Shown: positions 46,790-56,905 of the stretch, one piece after another
Layout of the letters: every line of letters begins with the position of its first letter
How positions within the stretch are numbered: position 1 is the stretch's first letter
Source: Campylobacter lanienae NCTC 13004
GTDB taxonomy: Bacteria; Campylobacterota; Campylobacteria; Campylobacterales; Campylobacteraceae
Length of the DNA stretch: 64,000 nucleotides
Direction of reading: 5' to 3'
NCBI RefSeq assembly: GCF_002139935.1
Contig: NZ_CP015578.1
Coordinates: 248,001 to 312,000, forward strand
Translations under genes and position numbers: made by a program
The notes under the pieces: model-generated
Seen by the model: only the letters and a program-made list of their open reading frames with translations
What the model was told of the DNA's origin: nothing
Database searches by the model: none

Positions 46790-47431
46790 TTAGTAATCTT
46801 CTATCCAAGCATCTAGCCATTTTGTATAGATCTCTCTATAATCAATATTTTTTCTAACAAAATTTATATCAATACATTTTGTGTGACTTGATTGTTCTAG
46901 CATAGCAAGGGCTTCAGTTGTGATCTCTACACCTCTTGAGTTTGTATTGGGTTTTGGCAATTTTATATATCTATCTTTACCAATTAAATTTAATATTTCT
47001 AGTTGAGATTTTTTAGAAAATAATAATAATTTGCCTTGAGAATTCCAGCAAATCTTAGCTATCATCATAGCGCAAGATGGTTGATATCGTTCTTTAAATT
47101 CAGTTGCCTTTTGATGATCTACAGTCCAGATTAGTTTAATTGGCATCCAAGATTTATTTTGTGTTGTCATTGTTTTTATAGATAGTGGTTCATTATTTAC
47201 TATTACATCAATTTCAGGTGCAGTTATTGGAATATTTGGATCTACGATATCTATGCCAAATTTATACATTAAAAGTGCTATAAGAATTCTCTCTCTAACA
47301 GAGCCTATTTCCATGCCAAGTTTGCCATTTCTTGAGCTTTCTAATTCTGCTAATTGAAATAGATGAGGTAATTTATTTTTAACCCTTTTTATAATTAGCT
47401 TATCATCAAATAGTTTATCATAAATACTCAT
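46790..47431 (-). CDS. Type II restriction endonuclease (probable)
   Basis: A 213-residue protein directly adjoining a 5mC methyltransferase gene (no gap), the usual arrangement of type II systems. EIGSVRERI and APEIDVIVNNEPLSIKTM look like a PD-(D/E)xK core. It has some resemblance to ThaI-like endonucleases, but I am not sure; the recognition site cannot be read from sequence. Confidence 0.65.
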   Translation of the reverse strand: MSIYDKLFDDKLIIKRVKNKLPHLFQLAELESSRNGKLGMEIGSVRERILIALLMYKFGIDIVDPNIPITAPEIDVIVNNEPLSIKTMTTQNKSWMPIKLIWTVDHQKATEFKERYQPSCAMMIAKICWNSQGKLLLFSKKSQLEILNLIGKDRYIKLPKPNTNSRGVEITTEALAMLEQSSHTKCIDINFVRKNIDYREIYTKWLDAWIEDY

Positions 47432-48481
47432 TTAAGTGCCTTGTTGATTTAAAATATCTTTTAGCATTTGTGCCAAGTGCCATGCAAATACTGGAGCAAC
47501 GGCGTTACCAACTTGTCTATATGCGTCTGTAGTGGATTTGATAAACTCAAAATCATCTGGAAATGTTTGGATTCGTGCAGCTTCTCTTGCCGATAATCGC
47601 CTTGGCAAACTATAGTGAAATTCGATATTACCGTGATGTTCGGCTCTCATTGTTGGAGCTGGTTTATTGGCTTTTGTGATGGTGTTGCCTTGTTTGCCTT
47701 GATATAATTTAGCCTTCGAGTAACCGCTATTTGGTAATGAGTTATGCAAGCTTTCATCTTCTAAATCGCCAATCGCTTCTTTGATTGTAACCCAAGGCTT
47801 TAAATTTGCACCCACATCTGCTGAATGTGTAGGCATAGGCCAGTTTAATTTAGCCTTTATATCATTTCTTATTCCAATGATTATAACACGCTCTCTAGTT
47901 TGTGGTACGCCATAATCTGCAGCATTAAATAGTTTATATTTTACTTCATATCCAAGTTTTGTAAAATCGTCGGTAATGGTTTTAATAGCTAAGCCATTTT
48001 CCCATGATATTAATCCTTTGACATTCTCAGCTAAAAATAGCTTTGGCTTTAGTCGTTTGATAGTTTTGGCCATACTTTGGTATAGTTTTCCTCTTTGAAC
48101 ATGTAAGCCTTTTCTTTTACCAGCTAGGCTAAAATCTTGACAAGGAAACCCGCCTATTACTATATCAGCGTATTTTGGTAGTTTAAAATCATTATCAAAC
48201 AAAGAATTATTTTGATGATTGTTATCTAAAATATTTACAATATCACCACATATCACATGTGTGTTTGGAAAATTTAATTTTAGTGTTTTGGTGGCTTTTT
48301 CATTGATATCATTAGCCCAGATAATTTTAAATGGATTTTTATTATAATCTTTACCAAGATAACAAAATCCTCCACTAATTCCCAAATCCAAACCACCGCA
48401 TCCACTAAATAAAGAGACAACTGTATAATCTTGCACTGTTTTTCCTAAATATAAATTGCATATTATATCCCACATAGCCAA
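47432..48481 (-). CDS. DNA (cytosine-5-)-methyltransferase
   Basis: A 349-residue 5mC methyltransferase with all key motifs: FSGCGGLDLGISGG (I), GGFPCQDFSLAGKR (IV, catalytic Cys), ENVKG (VI), QTRERVIIIG (VIII), and ARIQTFPDDF and YRQVGNAV (IX-X). It protects the site cut by the adjacent endonuclease. The first gene of the pair; both read on the minus strand. Confidence 0.93.
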   Translation of the reverse strand: MAMWDIICNLYLGKTVQDYTVVSLFSGCGGLDLGISGGFCYLGKDYNKNPFKIIWANDINEKATKTLKLNFPNTHVICGDIVNILDNNHQNNSLFDNDFKLPKYADIVIGGFPCQDFSLAGKRKGLHVQRGKLYQSMAKTIKRLKPKLFLAENVKGLISWENGLAIKTITDDFTKLGYEVKYKLFNAADYGVPQTRERVIIIGIRNDIKAKLNWPMPTHSADVGANLKPWVTIKEAIGDLEDESLHNSLPNSGYSKAKLYQGKQGNTITKANKPAPTMRAEHHGNIEFHYSLPRRLSAREAARIQTFPDDFEFIKSTTDAYRQVGNAVAPVFAWHLAQMLKDILNQQGT

Positions 48482-48645
48482 AAACTATGTTTTATGAAGA
48501 TTTGTCATAATTTTGAGCTAGAATTATATCTAAAATAAATTTAATATTACAACTAAATAATCATAAATTTAAGTTATAAATAAAATATATTTTATATTAA
48601 ATTTGATAAAATAATCTATCCAAAATCCCATAATTAGGCGGTCAA

Positions 48646-49962
48646 ATGTCCTCTAAGCAACTATCTTTAAAAGCCCTTAGCGTGCCTATATTTTTTGAAT
48701 TATTTTTGCGGTATTTGTCGCTTATTATCAACACCTTAATGGTCGCAGCGCACTCAAATTTCTTAGTTGGTGCTATGGGTGCGGGTAATCAAATTTTAGA
48801 TATTTTTATCACGATTTTTACCTTTTTAAGTATTGGTTGTTCAGTAGTTATAACTCAAGCTATTGGCGCTAGGGATAAAATTTTAGCCCGCAAAGCCATC
48901 CATCAAAGTCTATTTTTAAACTCTATTTTAGGCTTAATTTGTGCTGCTGGGATAGTGTGGCATGGTGAGTTGATTTTGGAGCTAATGAATGTCCCAAAAG
49001 AGCTAATGGCTCAAAGCTCAATCTATCTATATATGCTTGGAATTTGCCTATTTTTTGATGCGGTTGGGATAGTTTTAGCATCGATAATTAGGGTTTATAA
49101 TAGAGCTTATAGCGTTATGTTTGTTACTATTTTGATGGATGGAGTTACACTTATTGGCAATTATTATGTGTTGAATTTCACCCAAAGTGAGCTTTTTGGT
49201 GTTGGATTATCCACTATAATTGGCCGTGTGGTGGCTATAATTATTTTGATATTTATACTCATTTATATATTGAAATTTATACCTAAATTTAGCGAATTTA
49301 TCAAGCTTGAAAGAGCCGTTATAAGCAAAATTATCAAAATTGGCGGCTGGGCAGCTGGGGAGAATCTACTTTGGATAGTCCAATACACAATCGCATTTGG
49401 TTTTGTCGCTAGTCTAGGCAAAGAGAATTTAAGCGTCCAAACTATTTATTTTCAAATTTCGCTATTTATAATGTTGATAGGTCAAGCAATCAGCGTGGCA
49501 AATGAGATTATAATTGGCAAATTAGTCGGCGCCAAAAAGCTACAAATAGCTTATAAACACACTTGGCGAGCCTTGTATGTTAGCGTTTTGGCGTCATTTT
49601 TGGTAGCATTTACTAGCTTTTTAGCCCAAGATGAGACAATGAACGCACTAAATTTAAATCCAAGCTTAAAAGAGCTGATGATACCGCTATTTACGCTATC
49701 AATCTTCCTTGAAGTAGTAAGGACATTTAATATCATAATGGTAAATTCACTTCGTGCTAGTGGCGATGCGAAATTTTGCTTTTTTAGTGGAGTGGTGTTT
49801 ATGTTTGGGGTTTCGTTGCCTGTGGGATATATTTTATGCTTTAATTTTGGGCTTGGCATTTTGGGAGTTTGGATTGGATTTTGTGCTGATGAGGCGCTTC
49901 GTGGATTTGTAAATTCTTGGCGTTGGAAGAGCAAAAAGTGGCAAACCAAAGCCGTTGTATAA
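48646..49962 (+). CDS. MATE-family efflux transporter
   Basis: A 438-residue protein with twelve hydrophobic helices in two similar halves, typical of MATE (NorM/DinF) Na+- or H+-coupled exporters. IGAGNQI-like and LFGVGLSTIIGRV segments fit. It follows the R-M pair in divergent orientation. The substrate is unknown. Confidence 0.83.
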   Translation: MSSKQLSLKALSVPIFFELFLRYLSLIINTLMVAAHSNFLVGAMGAGNQILDIFITIFTFLSIGCSVVITQAIGARDKILARKAIHQSLFLNSILGLICAAGIVWHGELILELMNVPKELMAQSSIYLYMLGICLFFDAVGIVLASIIRVYNRAYSVMFVTILMDGVTLIGNYYVLNFTQSELFGVGLSTIIGRVVAIIILIFILIYILKFIPKFSEFIKLERAVISKIIKIGGWAAGENLLWIVQYTIAFGFVASLGKENLSVQTIYFQISLFIMLIGQAISVANEIIIGKLVGAKKLQIAYKHTWRALYVSVLASFLVAFTSFLAQDETMNALNLNPSLKELMIPLFTLSIFLEVVRTFNIIMVNSLRASGDAKFCFFSGVVFMFGVSLPVGYILCFNFGLGILGVWIGFCADEALRGFVNSWRWKSKKWQTKAVV

Positions 49963-50135
49963 AATAAGATAAAAAATATATTAATTAAAATTAAACTAAA
50001 TTTAGACGAAAAAATGTAAATATTAAGCCTTTAAACCATCGTAAAATCGACTTTAAGTTTATTTTTATTGACAAACAAATTAAATTTCATTACAATTTCA
50101 TTTACATTTTTATCTTTTTGGGGAAGGAGGATAAA

Positions 50136-50636
50136 GTGCAAAGTAGTAGTAAAAACTCTACATTTATGTGGTTTTTAGTTGTTGTAGCTATCATTATCAT
50201 AGCTGCTGGATATACTTTTTACAATGCTAAAGGTATGTCGTATTTTAGCGATGATAGTGCCGCCTGTAATAACTGCCATGTCATGAATGATGTATATGCT
50301 AGTTGGCGTAAAAGCGCCCACTCAAGAGAGATAAACGGCAAGCCAATAGCAAGCTGTAATGACTGCCATTTGCCTAATGAATTTGTAGATAAATGGATAG
50401 CCAAAGCCCAAAGTGGCGTATCTCACGCTTATGCATTTACCTTTAAGCTAGATGATTTACCGCAAAATTTCACTGCAACTAAAATGAGTAAAAATATGGT
50501 TCAAGCAAACTGCGTTCGCTGCCACTCTCAAATGGTATCAGTAGTGGTAAATCCAACAACAAAGATAAATCATGCCAACGAGCAGCTAAGCTGTGTTAAA
50601 TGCCACGCTAGTGTAGGTCACACTCGTGGATTTTAG
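50136..50636 (+). CDS. nrfH: NrfH tetrahaem quinol dehydrogenase
   Basis: A 166-residue NapC/NirT-type cytochrome with one N-terminal membrane helix and four haem sites (CNNCH, CNDCH, CVRCH, CVKCH). It feeds electrons from menaquinol to NrfA. I start at GTG 50136, which has a perfect AAGGAGG five bases upstream, rather than a TTG inside that SD. It lies 58 nt before nrfA. Confidence 0.93.
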   Translation: MQSSSKNSTFMWFLVVVAIIIIAAGYTFYNAKGMSYFSDDSAACNNCHVMNDVYASWRKSAHSREINGKPIASCNDCHLPNEFVDKWIAKAQSGVSHAYAFTFKLDDLPQNFTATKMSKNMVQANCVRCHSQMVSVVVNPTTKINHANEQLSCVKCHASVGHTRGF

Positions 50637-50694
50637 GCTGATTTATGAACTTTGGCAACAAAGTAAATTTAATTTCACAGAAAGGATATAGAGT

Positions 50695-52551
50695 ATGAAA
50701 AAGGCTCTTTTGGCGATATTAGCCATTATTGTTTTGATCGGCTTTGTTTTATTTAACAAAGACATCTCAAGCAAAAAAGCTCAGCCTGATATGGCTGGTG
50801 CAGTCTCTAAAGATGTGGTGACTATGAGTGATGATGATCCACGCTTTAATGTCTGGGGCAAAAATTTCCCTGAACATATGGATATGTATCAAACAGTCGA
50901 AACTGAAGCACCGTTTGAGACTGAATTTGGCGGTAATCACTCTTATTCCAAATTGATTAGATATCCGCAACTTACAATTTTATGGGCGGGATATCCATTT
51001 TCAATAGATGCAAATGAAGAGCGTGGCCACTTCTGGATTCAAGTAGATCAAATGGATACAGCAAGAAACAATAAAGATTTCTTAAATTCACATGGTTTTC
51101 CTGCTTTTAACGGTCAGCCAGCTGCCTGTATGAATTGCCATAGCGGTTGGACAAAATGGCTAGAAAATAACGCTGCTTTAGGCGATACTCCTCGTGAAAA
51201 ATGGATCTCATTTAATAGTGCTAAATACTGGACAATGATCAAAAATGTCCCAGCATTAGAAGGCATCACAGAAAATAGCCCAGAACACAGCGGCCCTCAC
51301 GGCGGTAAAAGAATGGGTGTTGCCTGCGCTGACTGCCATGTACCAAATACAATGGAACTTCGTGTAACTCGCACCGCTTTAATCAATGCTTTGACAAAAT
51401 GGAGAGGCTATGAGCCAGATCCTGTAACAGGTGTGAAAGCTACTAGAAGTGAGATGAGAAGCTTAGTTTGTGCGCAATGTCATGTTGAATACTATTTCCG
51501 CCCAACAGGTGAAAAAGTTAAAACTATCGGTGAATCAATCGCTAGTGATACAGATAAAAAATGGTGGAACGGCACTCAAAAAACTTATGATGAATTCGAT
51601 AGCTGGAGAGATGGCAACAAAGCTACTGAAATTGAAGTTGCTGGTATCGAGCTAGTATTCCCATGGAAACAATGGGGCAAAAATAAACCATTTAGAATTG
51701 AGATGTTTGATGAGTATTATGACGAGAATGTAACTCGCTCTATATTCCCACAAGATTGGGCTCACAAAATTACAAAAGCACCAATGCTAAAAATCCAACA
51801 CCCAGAAACAGAGCTATACTCAAGCTCAGTCCATGCGGCAAATGGTGTGAGTTGTGCTGATTGTCACATGCCTTATGTAAGAAAAGGCTCAAGCAAAGTG
51901 ACAAATCACAATGTTACTTCTCCGCTTAAAGATATTAACGCTGCTTGTAAAAGCTGCCACACTCAAAGCGAAGAGTATTTAAAAGCGCAAATTAAAGATA
52001 TCCAAAGATCAATCGCATTTGATTTAAGATCAGTAGAGTATGCTACAGTAAGCCTAATAAATGATATTAAAAATATGCGTGATAGACTAGGCGCCCTTCC
52101 TGAGTTCCAAACAGATGGCAAAGCAGATGACAAAAAAATCTCTGCAGTATTAAAAGAAGTTTTAGAGCTACATAGAAAAGGTCAAATGAGAGGCGACTTC
52201 GTAGGTGCTGAAAACTCAACTGGTTTCCATAGTCCAAGAGAAGCTAGCAGAATGTTGCTTCAAGCACTAGAAATGGCTAGAATGGGTCAAACTAAACTAA
52301 GCGAAATAGCTCTAAAATATGGATTTAGTGATTTCAAAACTAGTGATTTAGGTTTTGAAGATATCCAAAAGTTAAATCCAGGTGAAATTCGCTACAAAGT
52401 AGATCTAAACGACGCTCGCCAAAGCACAGCTAAAGGTCATAAAGCTGGTGATAGATATTATGAACATGATAATATCAATGATGGCCCAAATGCGAAGCTT
52501 TTAGAGCTAGACAAAAATAACAAACCTTATAATCATAAGGTACTTGACTAA
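50695..52551 (+). CDS. nrfA: Ammonia-forming cytochrome c nitrite reductase
   Basis: A 618-residue pentahaem enzyme reducing nitrite to ammonia in the periplasm. Haem sites are CMNCH, CADCH, CAQCH, CADCH and CKSCH. The active-site haem, normally bound by CxxCK, here has CMNCH, as reported for Campylobacter NrfA. HGGKRMGVACADCH and the C-terminal helix bundle fit. N-terminal signal anchor present. SD aaagga. Confidence 0.95.
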   Translation: MKKALLAILAIIVLIGFVLFNKDISSKKAQPDMAGAVSKDVVTMSDDDPRFNVWGKNFPEHMDMYQTVETEAPFETEFGGNHSYSKLIRYPQLTILWAGYPFSIDANEERGHFWIQVDQMDTARNNKDFLNSHGFPAFNGQPAACMNCHSGWTKWLENNAALGDTPREKWISFNSAKYWTMIKNVPALEGITENSPEHSGPHGGKRMGVACADCHVPNTMELRVTRTALINALTKWRGYEPDPVTGVKATRSEMRSLVCAQCHVEYYFRPTGEKVKTIGESIASDTDKKWWNGTQKTYDEFDSWRDGNKATEIEVAGIELVFPWKQWGKNKPFRIEMFDEYYDENVTRSIFPQDWAHKITKAPMLKIQHPETELYSSSVHAANGVSCADCHMPYVRKGSSKVTNHNVTSPLKDINAACKSCHTQSEEYLKAQIKDIQRSIAFDLRSVEYATVSLINDIKNMRDRLGALPEFQTDGKADDKKISAVLKEVLELHRKGQMRGDFVGAENSTGFHSPREASRMLLQALEMARMGQTKLSEIALKYGFSDFKTSDLGFEDIQKLNPGEIRYKVDLNDARQSTAKGHKAGDRYYEHDNINDGPNAKLLELDKNNKPYNHKVLD

Positions 52552-52600
52552 TCTAAATATCAATGCTATTTAGATTAGTAGGGCAGGGCTTAGGCTCTGC
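52548..52600 (+). terminator. Tandem hairpins after nrfA
   Basis: CTAATCTAAATA and TATTTAGATTAG form a perfect 12-bp stem overlapping the stop codon, followed by a second stem (GCAGGGC-tta-GGCTCTGC). T-rich sequence follows downstream. Confidence 0.7.
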
Positions 52601-53118
52601 TCTATCTAAATTTATCTTAATTTTATTTTTATTCTTTTTAAAATTCATTTATTTGCTTTTATCTATAATTTTATTTTTTATATTAATTAATAAAATTTAA
52701 ATTTATTAAAGTCAAATTTTGTTAAAATTTGATTAAATCAATAATATAAGCATCAAATAGCCTTTTAGAGATATCAGCATTTGTAAATAAAATAATAATA
52801 CAATTTAGCTTATAGTAGTTTATATAATCAAGAGGCGTTTTAAAATTATTGGATAAAACAATAAAAAGGTAAGGCTTAAAATCATAAATTTTTATAGATT
52901 ATAAGCTAATTTAGTGATGATATCAGAGCCAAAGAGAGTGAAATTTAAAAAAGAGATTAAAAGGGCGTGAGATTTGGTAGGCAAGATAAAAGAGTTTAGG
53001 GTACCATCTCTTGCGAGTATTTGCCTAAGTCATGGCGATTTGATCCCTAAACTGAGTGAATTATATAATAAGTTTTCTTATAAAATGCTATATAAAAAAC
53101 TAATAAGGTTGCCTTTTG
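52601..53118 (+). other. AT-rich region with a doubtful 50-codon ORF before hsdS
   Basis: Mostly AT-rich spacer with no clear gene. From a TTG at 52974 a frame reads GKIKEFRVPSLASICLSHG... to a stop at 53124-53126, overlapping the hsdS start by a few bases. It may be the end of a lost upstream gene. I find no hsdM or hsdR here, where they would be expected. Confidence 0.35.
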
Positions 53119-53784
53119 ATGAGTAAGCAAAATATTGAATTCAAAGATAGTGGGATCCCTTGGATAGGCGAAATTCCGAAACATTGGGAGATTTCAAAAA
53201 TAAAGTATGTCGCAAATTTATTTACTGGTAATAGTATAAGTGACAGCCAAAAAGACAATTTTACAAATAGTGAGAATTCTTTGCCTTATATAGCAACGAA
53301 AGATATTGAACTTGATACAAATTTGGTGAATTATAAAAATGGTATGTATATACCAAAATTAAATTCTAGTTTTAAAATTGCGCCTAAAAATTCAATTTTG
53401 CTTTGTATTGAAGGTGGTAGCGCAGGTAGAAAAATATCTTTTATCAATAAAGATGTTTGTTTTGTAAATAAACTTTGCTGTTTTGTTGCTAAACCTGATT
53501 TTTCAAAAAAATTCTTGTATTATTATTGTCAAAATCCATCTTTCATTTCTGAATTTAAATTAAACTTAATTGGCTTAATTGGTGGAGTTTCTATAAATAG
53601 TATTAAAAATTTTAAAATTCCTTTACCCCCACTCAATGAGCAAAAAGAAATAGCTGAATTTCTAGATAAAAAGTGCGAGATAATTGACAAAAGATTAAGC
53701 AATTTAGAGAGAAAAATTAAGAGTTTAAAGGAGTATAAAAAAAACTCTTATAAGCGAGTGCGTAACCAAAGGGCTAAATCCTAA
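53119..53784 (+). CDS. hsdS: Type I restriction specificity subunit HsdS, first half (frame-split)
   Basis: A 221-residue half: MSKQNIEFKDSGIPWIGEIP leads target-recognition domain 1, then PPLNEQKEIAEFLDKKCEII and a coiled-coil conserved region. The frame ends RVRNQRAKS-stop just before the second half. With one A fewer in the A8 run at 53737-53744, the frame would read YKKTLISECVTKGLNPKNM and continue into the second half, giving a normal 433-residue HsdS. No methylase or endonuclease genes are nearby. Confidence 0.8.
   Translation: MSKQNIEFKDSGIPWIGEIPKHWEISKIKYVANLFTGNSISDSQKDNFTNSENSLPYIATKDIELDTNLVNYKNGMYIPKLNSSFKIAPKNSILLCIEGGSAGRKISFINKDVCFVNKLCCFVAKPDFSKKFLYYYCQNPSFISEFKLNLIGLIGGVSINSIKNFKIPLPPLNEQKEIAEFLDKKCEIIDKRLSNLERKIKSLKEYKKNSYKRVRNQRAKS
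53737..53744 (+). repeat. Poly-A(8) tract splitting hsdS
   Basis: Eight A residues in GAGTAT-A8-CTCTTATAAG. A7 joins the two hsdS halves in one frame; A8 ends the first half. It is thus a plausible slippage site for switching the specificity subunit. Confidence 0.7.
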
Positions 53785-53788
53785 AAAT

Positions 53789-54418
53789 ATGGAATTCAAA
53801 GATAGTGGGATCCCTTGGTGTCCGCAAATTCCTAGCGACTGGCAAGTTATAAATCCTAAAATTCTATTTAAACAAAGAAATCAAAAAGCAAAAAGTGGTG
53901 AAATTCAATACACAGCCAGTCAGGAATTCGGTATTATTTCACAAGAAGAATATACACGAAAAACAGGCTACAATATGGTAAAAGTGCTAAAAGGCTTTGA
54001 TATTTTAAAACATGTTGAAGTAGGCGATTTTGTTATAAGCATGAGAAGCTTTCAAGGTGGATTAGAATATAGCAATGTTAGTGGTTCTATAAGTTCTGCT
54101 TATGTTATGCTTATACCAAATTCTAAATTTGTTAATAATCGCTATTTTAGGTGGCTTTTTAAATCGTCAAAATATATAGATGCACTTCAATCTACTACAA
54201 ATTTGATTAGAGATGGTCAAGCCATGCGTTATTCAAATTTTGCTTTAATTAAGTTAATTGTTCCATCACTCAATGAGCAAAAAGAAATAGCAGAATTTTT
54301 GGATAAAAAATGCGAAAAAATAGATAGATTAAATGAGAATTATACTAAGCAGATTACCGCACTAAAAGAGTATAAAAAATCCCTAATCTACGAGTGCGTA
54401 ACGGGTAAAAATATTTGA
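53789..54418 (+). CDS. hsdS: Type I restriction specificity subunit HsdS, second half
   Basis: A 209-residue half beginning MEFKDSGIPWCPQIPSDW, near-identical to the start of the first half, followed by target-recognition domain 2 and a second conserved region (PSLNEQKEIAEFLDKKCEKI...YECVTGKNI). It has its own ATG but no good SD. Half-size HsdS proteins can in some systems dimerise, so function as a half is not excluded. Confidence 0.8.
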   Translation: MEFKDSGIPWCPQIPSDWQVINPKILFKQRNQKAKSGEIQYTASQEFGIISQEEYTRKTGYNMVKVLKGFDILKHVEVGDFVISMRSFQGGLEYSNVSGSISSAYVMLIPNSKFVNNRYFRWLFKSSKYIDALQSTTNLIRDGQAMRYSNFALIKLIVPSLNEQKEIAEFLDKKCEKIDRLNENYTKQITALKEYKKSLIYECVTGKNI

Positions 54419-54505
54419 TTGTGGCGCTAAAAATATTAGCTAAATTCAAATTTATCTAATCTAGCTAAAAGTTGATTTAAGATAGAATTTATCAAAGGGA
54501 AGTTG

Positions 54506-56902
54506 ATGAATAAAACAAATTTAAAACTTAAAGATGAGATTATAAAGTGTAAAAATAGCCTTAAAAGCAATTTTATGCGACTTGGTGGGCGTAATTATGG
54601 GATTTATCAATCCAAAGAGATAGATAAATTTCTAAAAACAGCCTTTAATATACTCAAATTTGATTCATTTGGGGAGTTTGACCCAAGTGATGAGAGTGTG
54701 CCTTTGTGTGTGGTGGCAATCGGTAGCTACGCACTTGGTGAGATGAGTGTCAAGAGCAATATCGACCTAGCCATAATATACAAAAACGAGCTAGGATACA
54801 ACTCAAATGCCATAGCGCAAAGATATGCTAATATCTTAAAAGAAGTTGGCCTAGATATCGAGGCTAAAATTTGTGAAAAAGATGAGCTATTATCTTTGGC
54901 TAATGATATTGAGCTTATGGTGCTATTTAGCCATATTCGCTTGGTTTGTGGATCAAAAATCTTATATAAAAATATCAAAAATCAAATTTCAAAACTCAAT
55001 GAAAAGAAAAAAGATGAGCTAATTAGCTATCATTTAAGAAAGCTTGAGCCGATGAGTTGTCCGCAATATTTAGATTGTAGTCCAAATTTGCTTAATGGTA
55101 GCGGCGGATTTATGGATTATAAAAGGATATTTTGGCTTTTTAGCCTTTTTGGTGGGACATTAAAGACAAATATATTAAAGTATATTGATGAAGATGAGTT
55201 AAGTGAGTTGAATTTGGCTTTTGATTATATCAGCTCGCTTCGCTCTGCCCTTCAAATTAGCGGCGGTGGCGAGATATTGGGGCGTGAATATCTAGATTTG
55301 GTAACCGAAGTTATGCAAACAAAAGCCAAAAAGGGTCTAAGCCCACAAGAGATACTCTTAAGTAAATGTCTATGGGCTATGCATACTATATATATCTATT
55401 CAAGATATCTAGCTAGGCGTGCTTTTGGGGTGAAAATATCATTAGGCACAGCTAGAATATGCCGTTTGCCAAGCGGTCTATACAATATCGCAAATACCAT
55501 CTACGCACCAAGCCGCAAAAAGCCAATCGATCTCAAATCAGCGCTTAAAGAGTTAAGCTTTTTGCCAGATGTAGAGCTGAAATTTGATATAAGTGTGCTT
55601 ATGTATATAAAGCGTTTAGATGATAGCAACCATCCAAAAATATATGATGGATTAAAAAAGATATTAAATCGTAGATATAGTAAGGATATCTTAAAGCTAC
55701 TCTTAGATAGCTCAAAGCTATTTAAGATTATAAAGCCGATGGAGTTTAGCACTCATTTGGCTAGTTTAGAAGGTGAGTATAGCCTAGATGAGAGTTGTGT
55801 GGCGATCGTAGGAGAGATAGAAAATATCCAAGATAGATTTGTTCTTAGTCTATATAATGATCTTTGTGCTAATGGCAAAATGCTATTAAAGCTAGTAGCA
55901 CTTATACATCAAGCCTCGCCAAATTATGTAAGTAGCGCTAATATATTTAGATCGTATTGTGCGAAATTAGATCTATTACAAAAGACCATAAATATGGGGA
56001 TAAATCTGATAAAAAATCAAAATCAATTAATAGATATCTTATCAGAGCCAATTAGTGAGCCAATAATGCTAAATTTAGTAAGCTCTATCAAAGAAAAACA
56101 AGCTCTAAAACTACTATATATCCTAACTTACGCTAGGTTAAAAGCTAGGAATTTAAATCATTTTAGCGATATTGACAATGCCAAATTGCGTCAAATTTAT
56201 GATAGTGCTTTGAGTGCTTTTGATAGCGATGAGAGCTTGATGGATAGCGTTAATAAACGGACAAAAAAGATAGAATTACTCAAAAAACAGAGAGAATTTA
56301 TCGCTTTAGATAAGGATATAAAAGAGCAAATTCTAAGCATAGAGTCAAATTTGCTCTTTAGCAAGTATAGCCAGCAGCAGATAATAGATATTGCCCTTAG
56401 GGCTAGTGAGTGCTCAAATATCGATTTAGAACTAACTAGCCATAGCCTACAAATCATAGCCAAGAGCAATTGGAATATGGCGATGGCTCTTAGGGAGCTT
56501 CGTGGGTTTGATCTTGCGTATATGGAGATTTGTGAGCTTTTTGATGGTAAGAGCTATATAAGACTAGATTATAATTCCAGTATCGATAAGAGCAAAAGCG
56601 AGATTATCCAGGCACTATGCTCTAAAGAGAAACCGCAATATGACAAGCCAGTGATTTTGCCTAATGAAGTTAGCTTTGATATGAACTATTCTCAAAATTA
56701 TGCGAAATTAAATATCAACGCCAAAGACCAGCGTGGATTTATGATCTATATCCTAAGTATGCTTAGCAAATTCCAAATTAAGCTAGCAAATGCTAGAATA
56801 CAAACCATTAAAAATCGTACCAGAAATATGTTTCTTTTATCTATAAATAATGATTTAAAGAGCGTAGTGGATGAGTTTTTAAAAGAGATTATAACGGAGT
56901 AA
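54506..56902 (+). CDS. GlnD-like protein, PII uridylyltransferase family
   Basis: A 798-residue protein. IGSYALGEMSVKSNIDLAII is the nucleotidyltransferase G-S...D-x-D motif, LNGSGGFMDYKRIFWLF matches the GlnD GGxxD segment, and the C-terminus (RGFMIYILSMLSKFQIKLANARIQ) is an ACT-like domain. A clear HD phosphohydrolase motif is hard to see, so uridylyl-removing activity is uncertain. It is four bases before glmS, likely one transcript. Confidence 0.75.
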   Translation: MNKTNLKLKDEIIKCKNSLKSNFMRLGGRNYGIYQSKEIDKFLKTAFNILKFDSFGEFDPSDESVPLCVVAIGSYALGEMSVKSNIDLAIIYKNELGYNSNAIAQRYANILKEVGLDIEAKICEKDELLSLANDIELMVLFSHIRLVCGSKILYKNIKNQISKLNEKKKDELISYHLRKLEPMSCPQYLDCSPNLLNGSGGFMDYKRIFWLFSLFGGTLKTNILKYIDEDELSELNLAFDYISSLRSALQISGGGEILGREYLDLVTEVMQTKAKKGLSPQEILLSKCLWAMHTIYIYSRYLARRAFGVKISLGTARICRLPSGLYNIANTIYAPSRKKPIDLKSALKELSFLPDVELKFDISVLMYIKRLDDSNHPKIYDGLKKILNRRYSKDILKLLLDSSKLFKIIKPMEFSTHLASLEGEYSLDESCVAIVGEIENIQDRFVLSLYNDLCANGKMLLKLVALIHQASPNYVSSANIFRSYCAKLDLLQKTINMGINLIKNQNQLIDILSEPISEPIMLNLVSSIKEKQALKLLYILTYARLKARNLNHFSDIDNAKLRQIYDSALSAFDSDESLMDSVNKRTKKIELLKKQREFIALDKDIKEQILSIESNLLFSKYSQQQIIDIALRASECSNIDLELTSHSLQIIAKSNWNMAMALRELRGFDLAYMEICELFDGKSYIRLDYNSSIDKSKSEIIQALCSKEKPQYDKPVILPNEVSFDMNYSQNYAKLNINAKDQRGFMIYILSMLSKFQIKLANARIQTIKNRTRNMFLLSINNDLKSVVDEFLKEIITE

Positions 56903-56905
56903 AAT

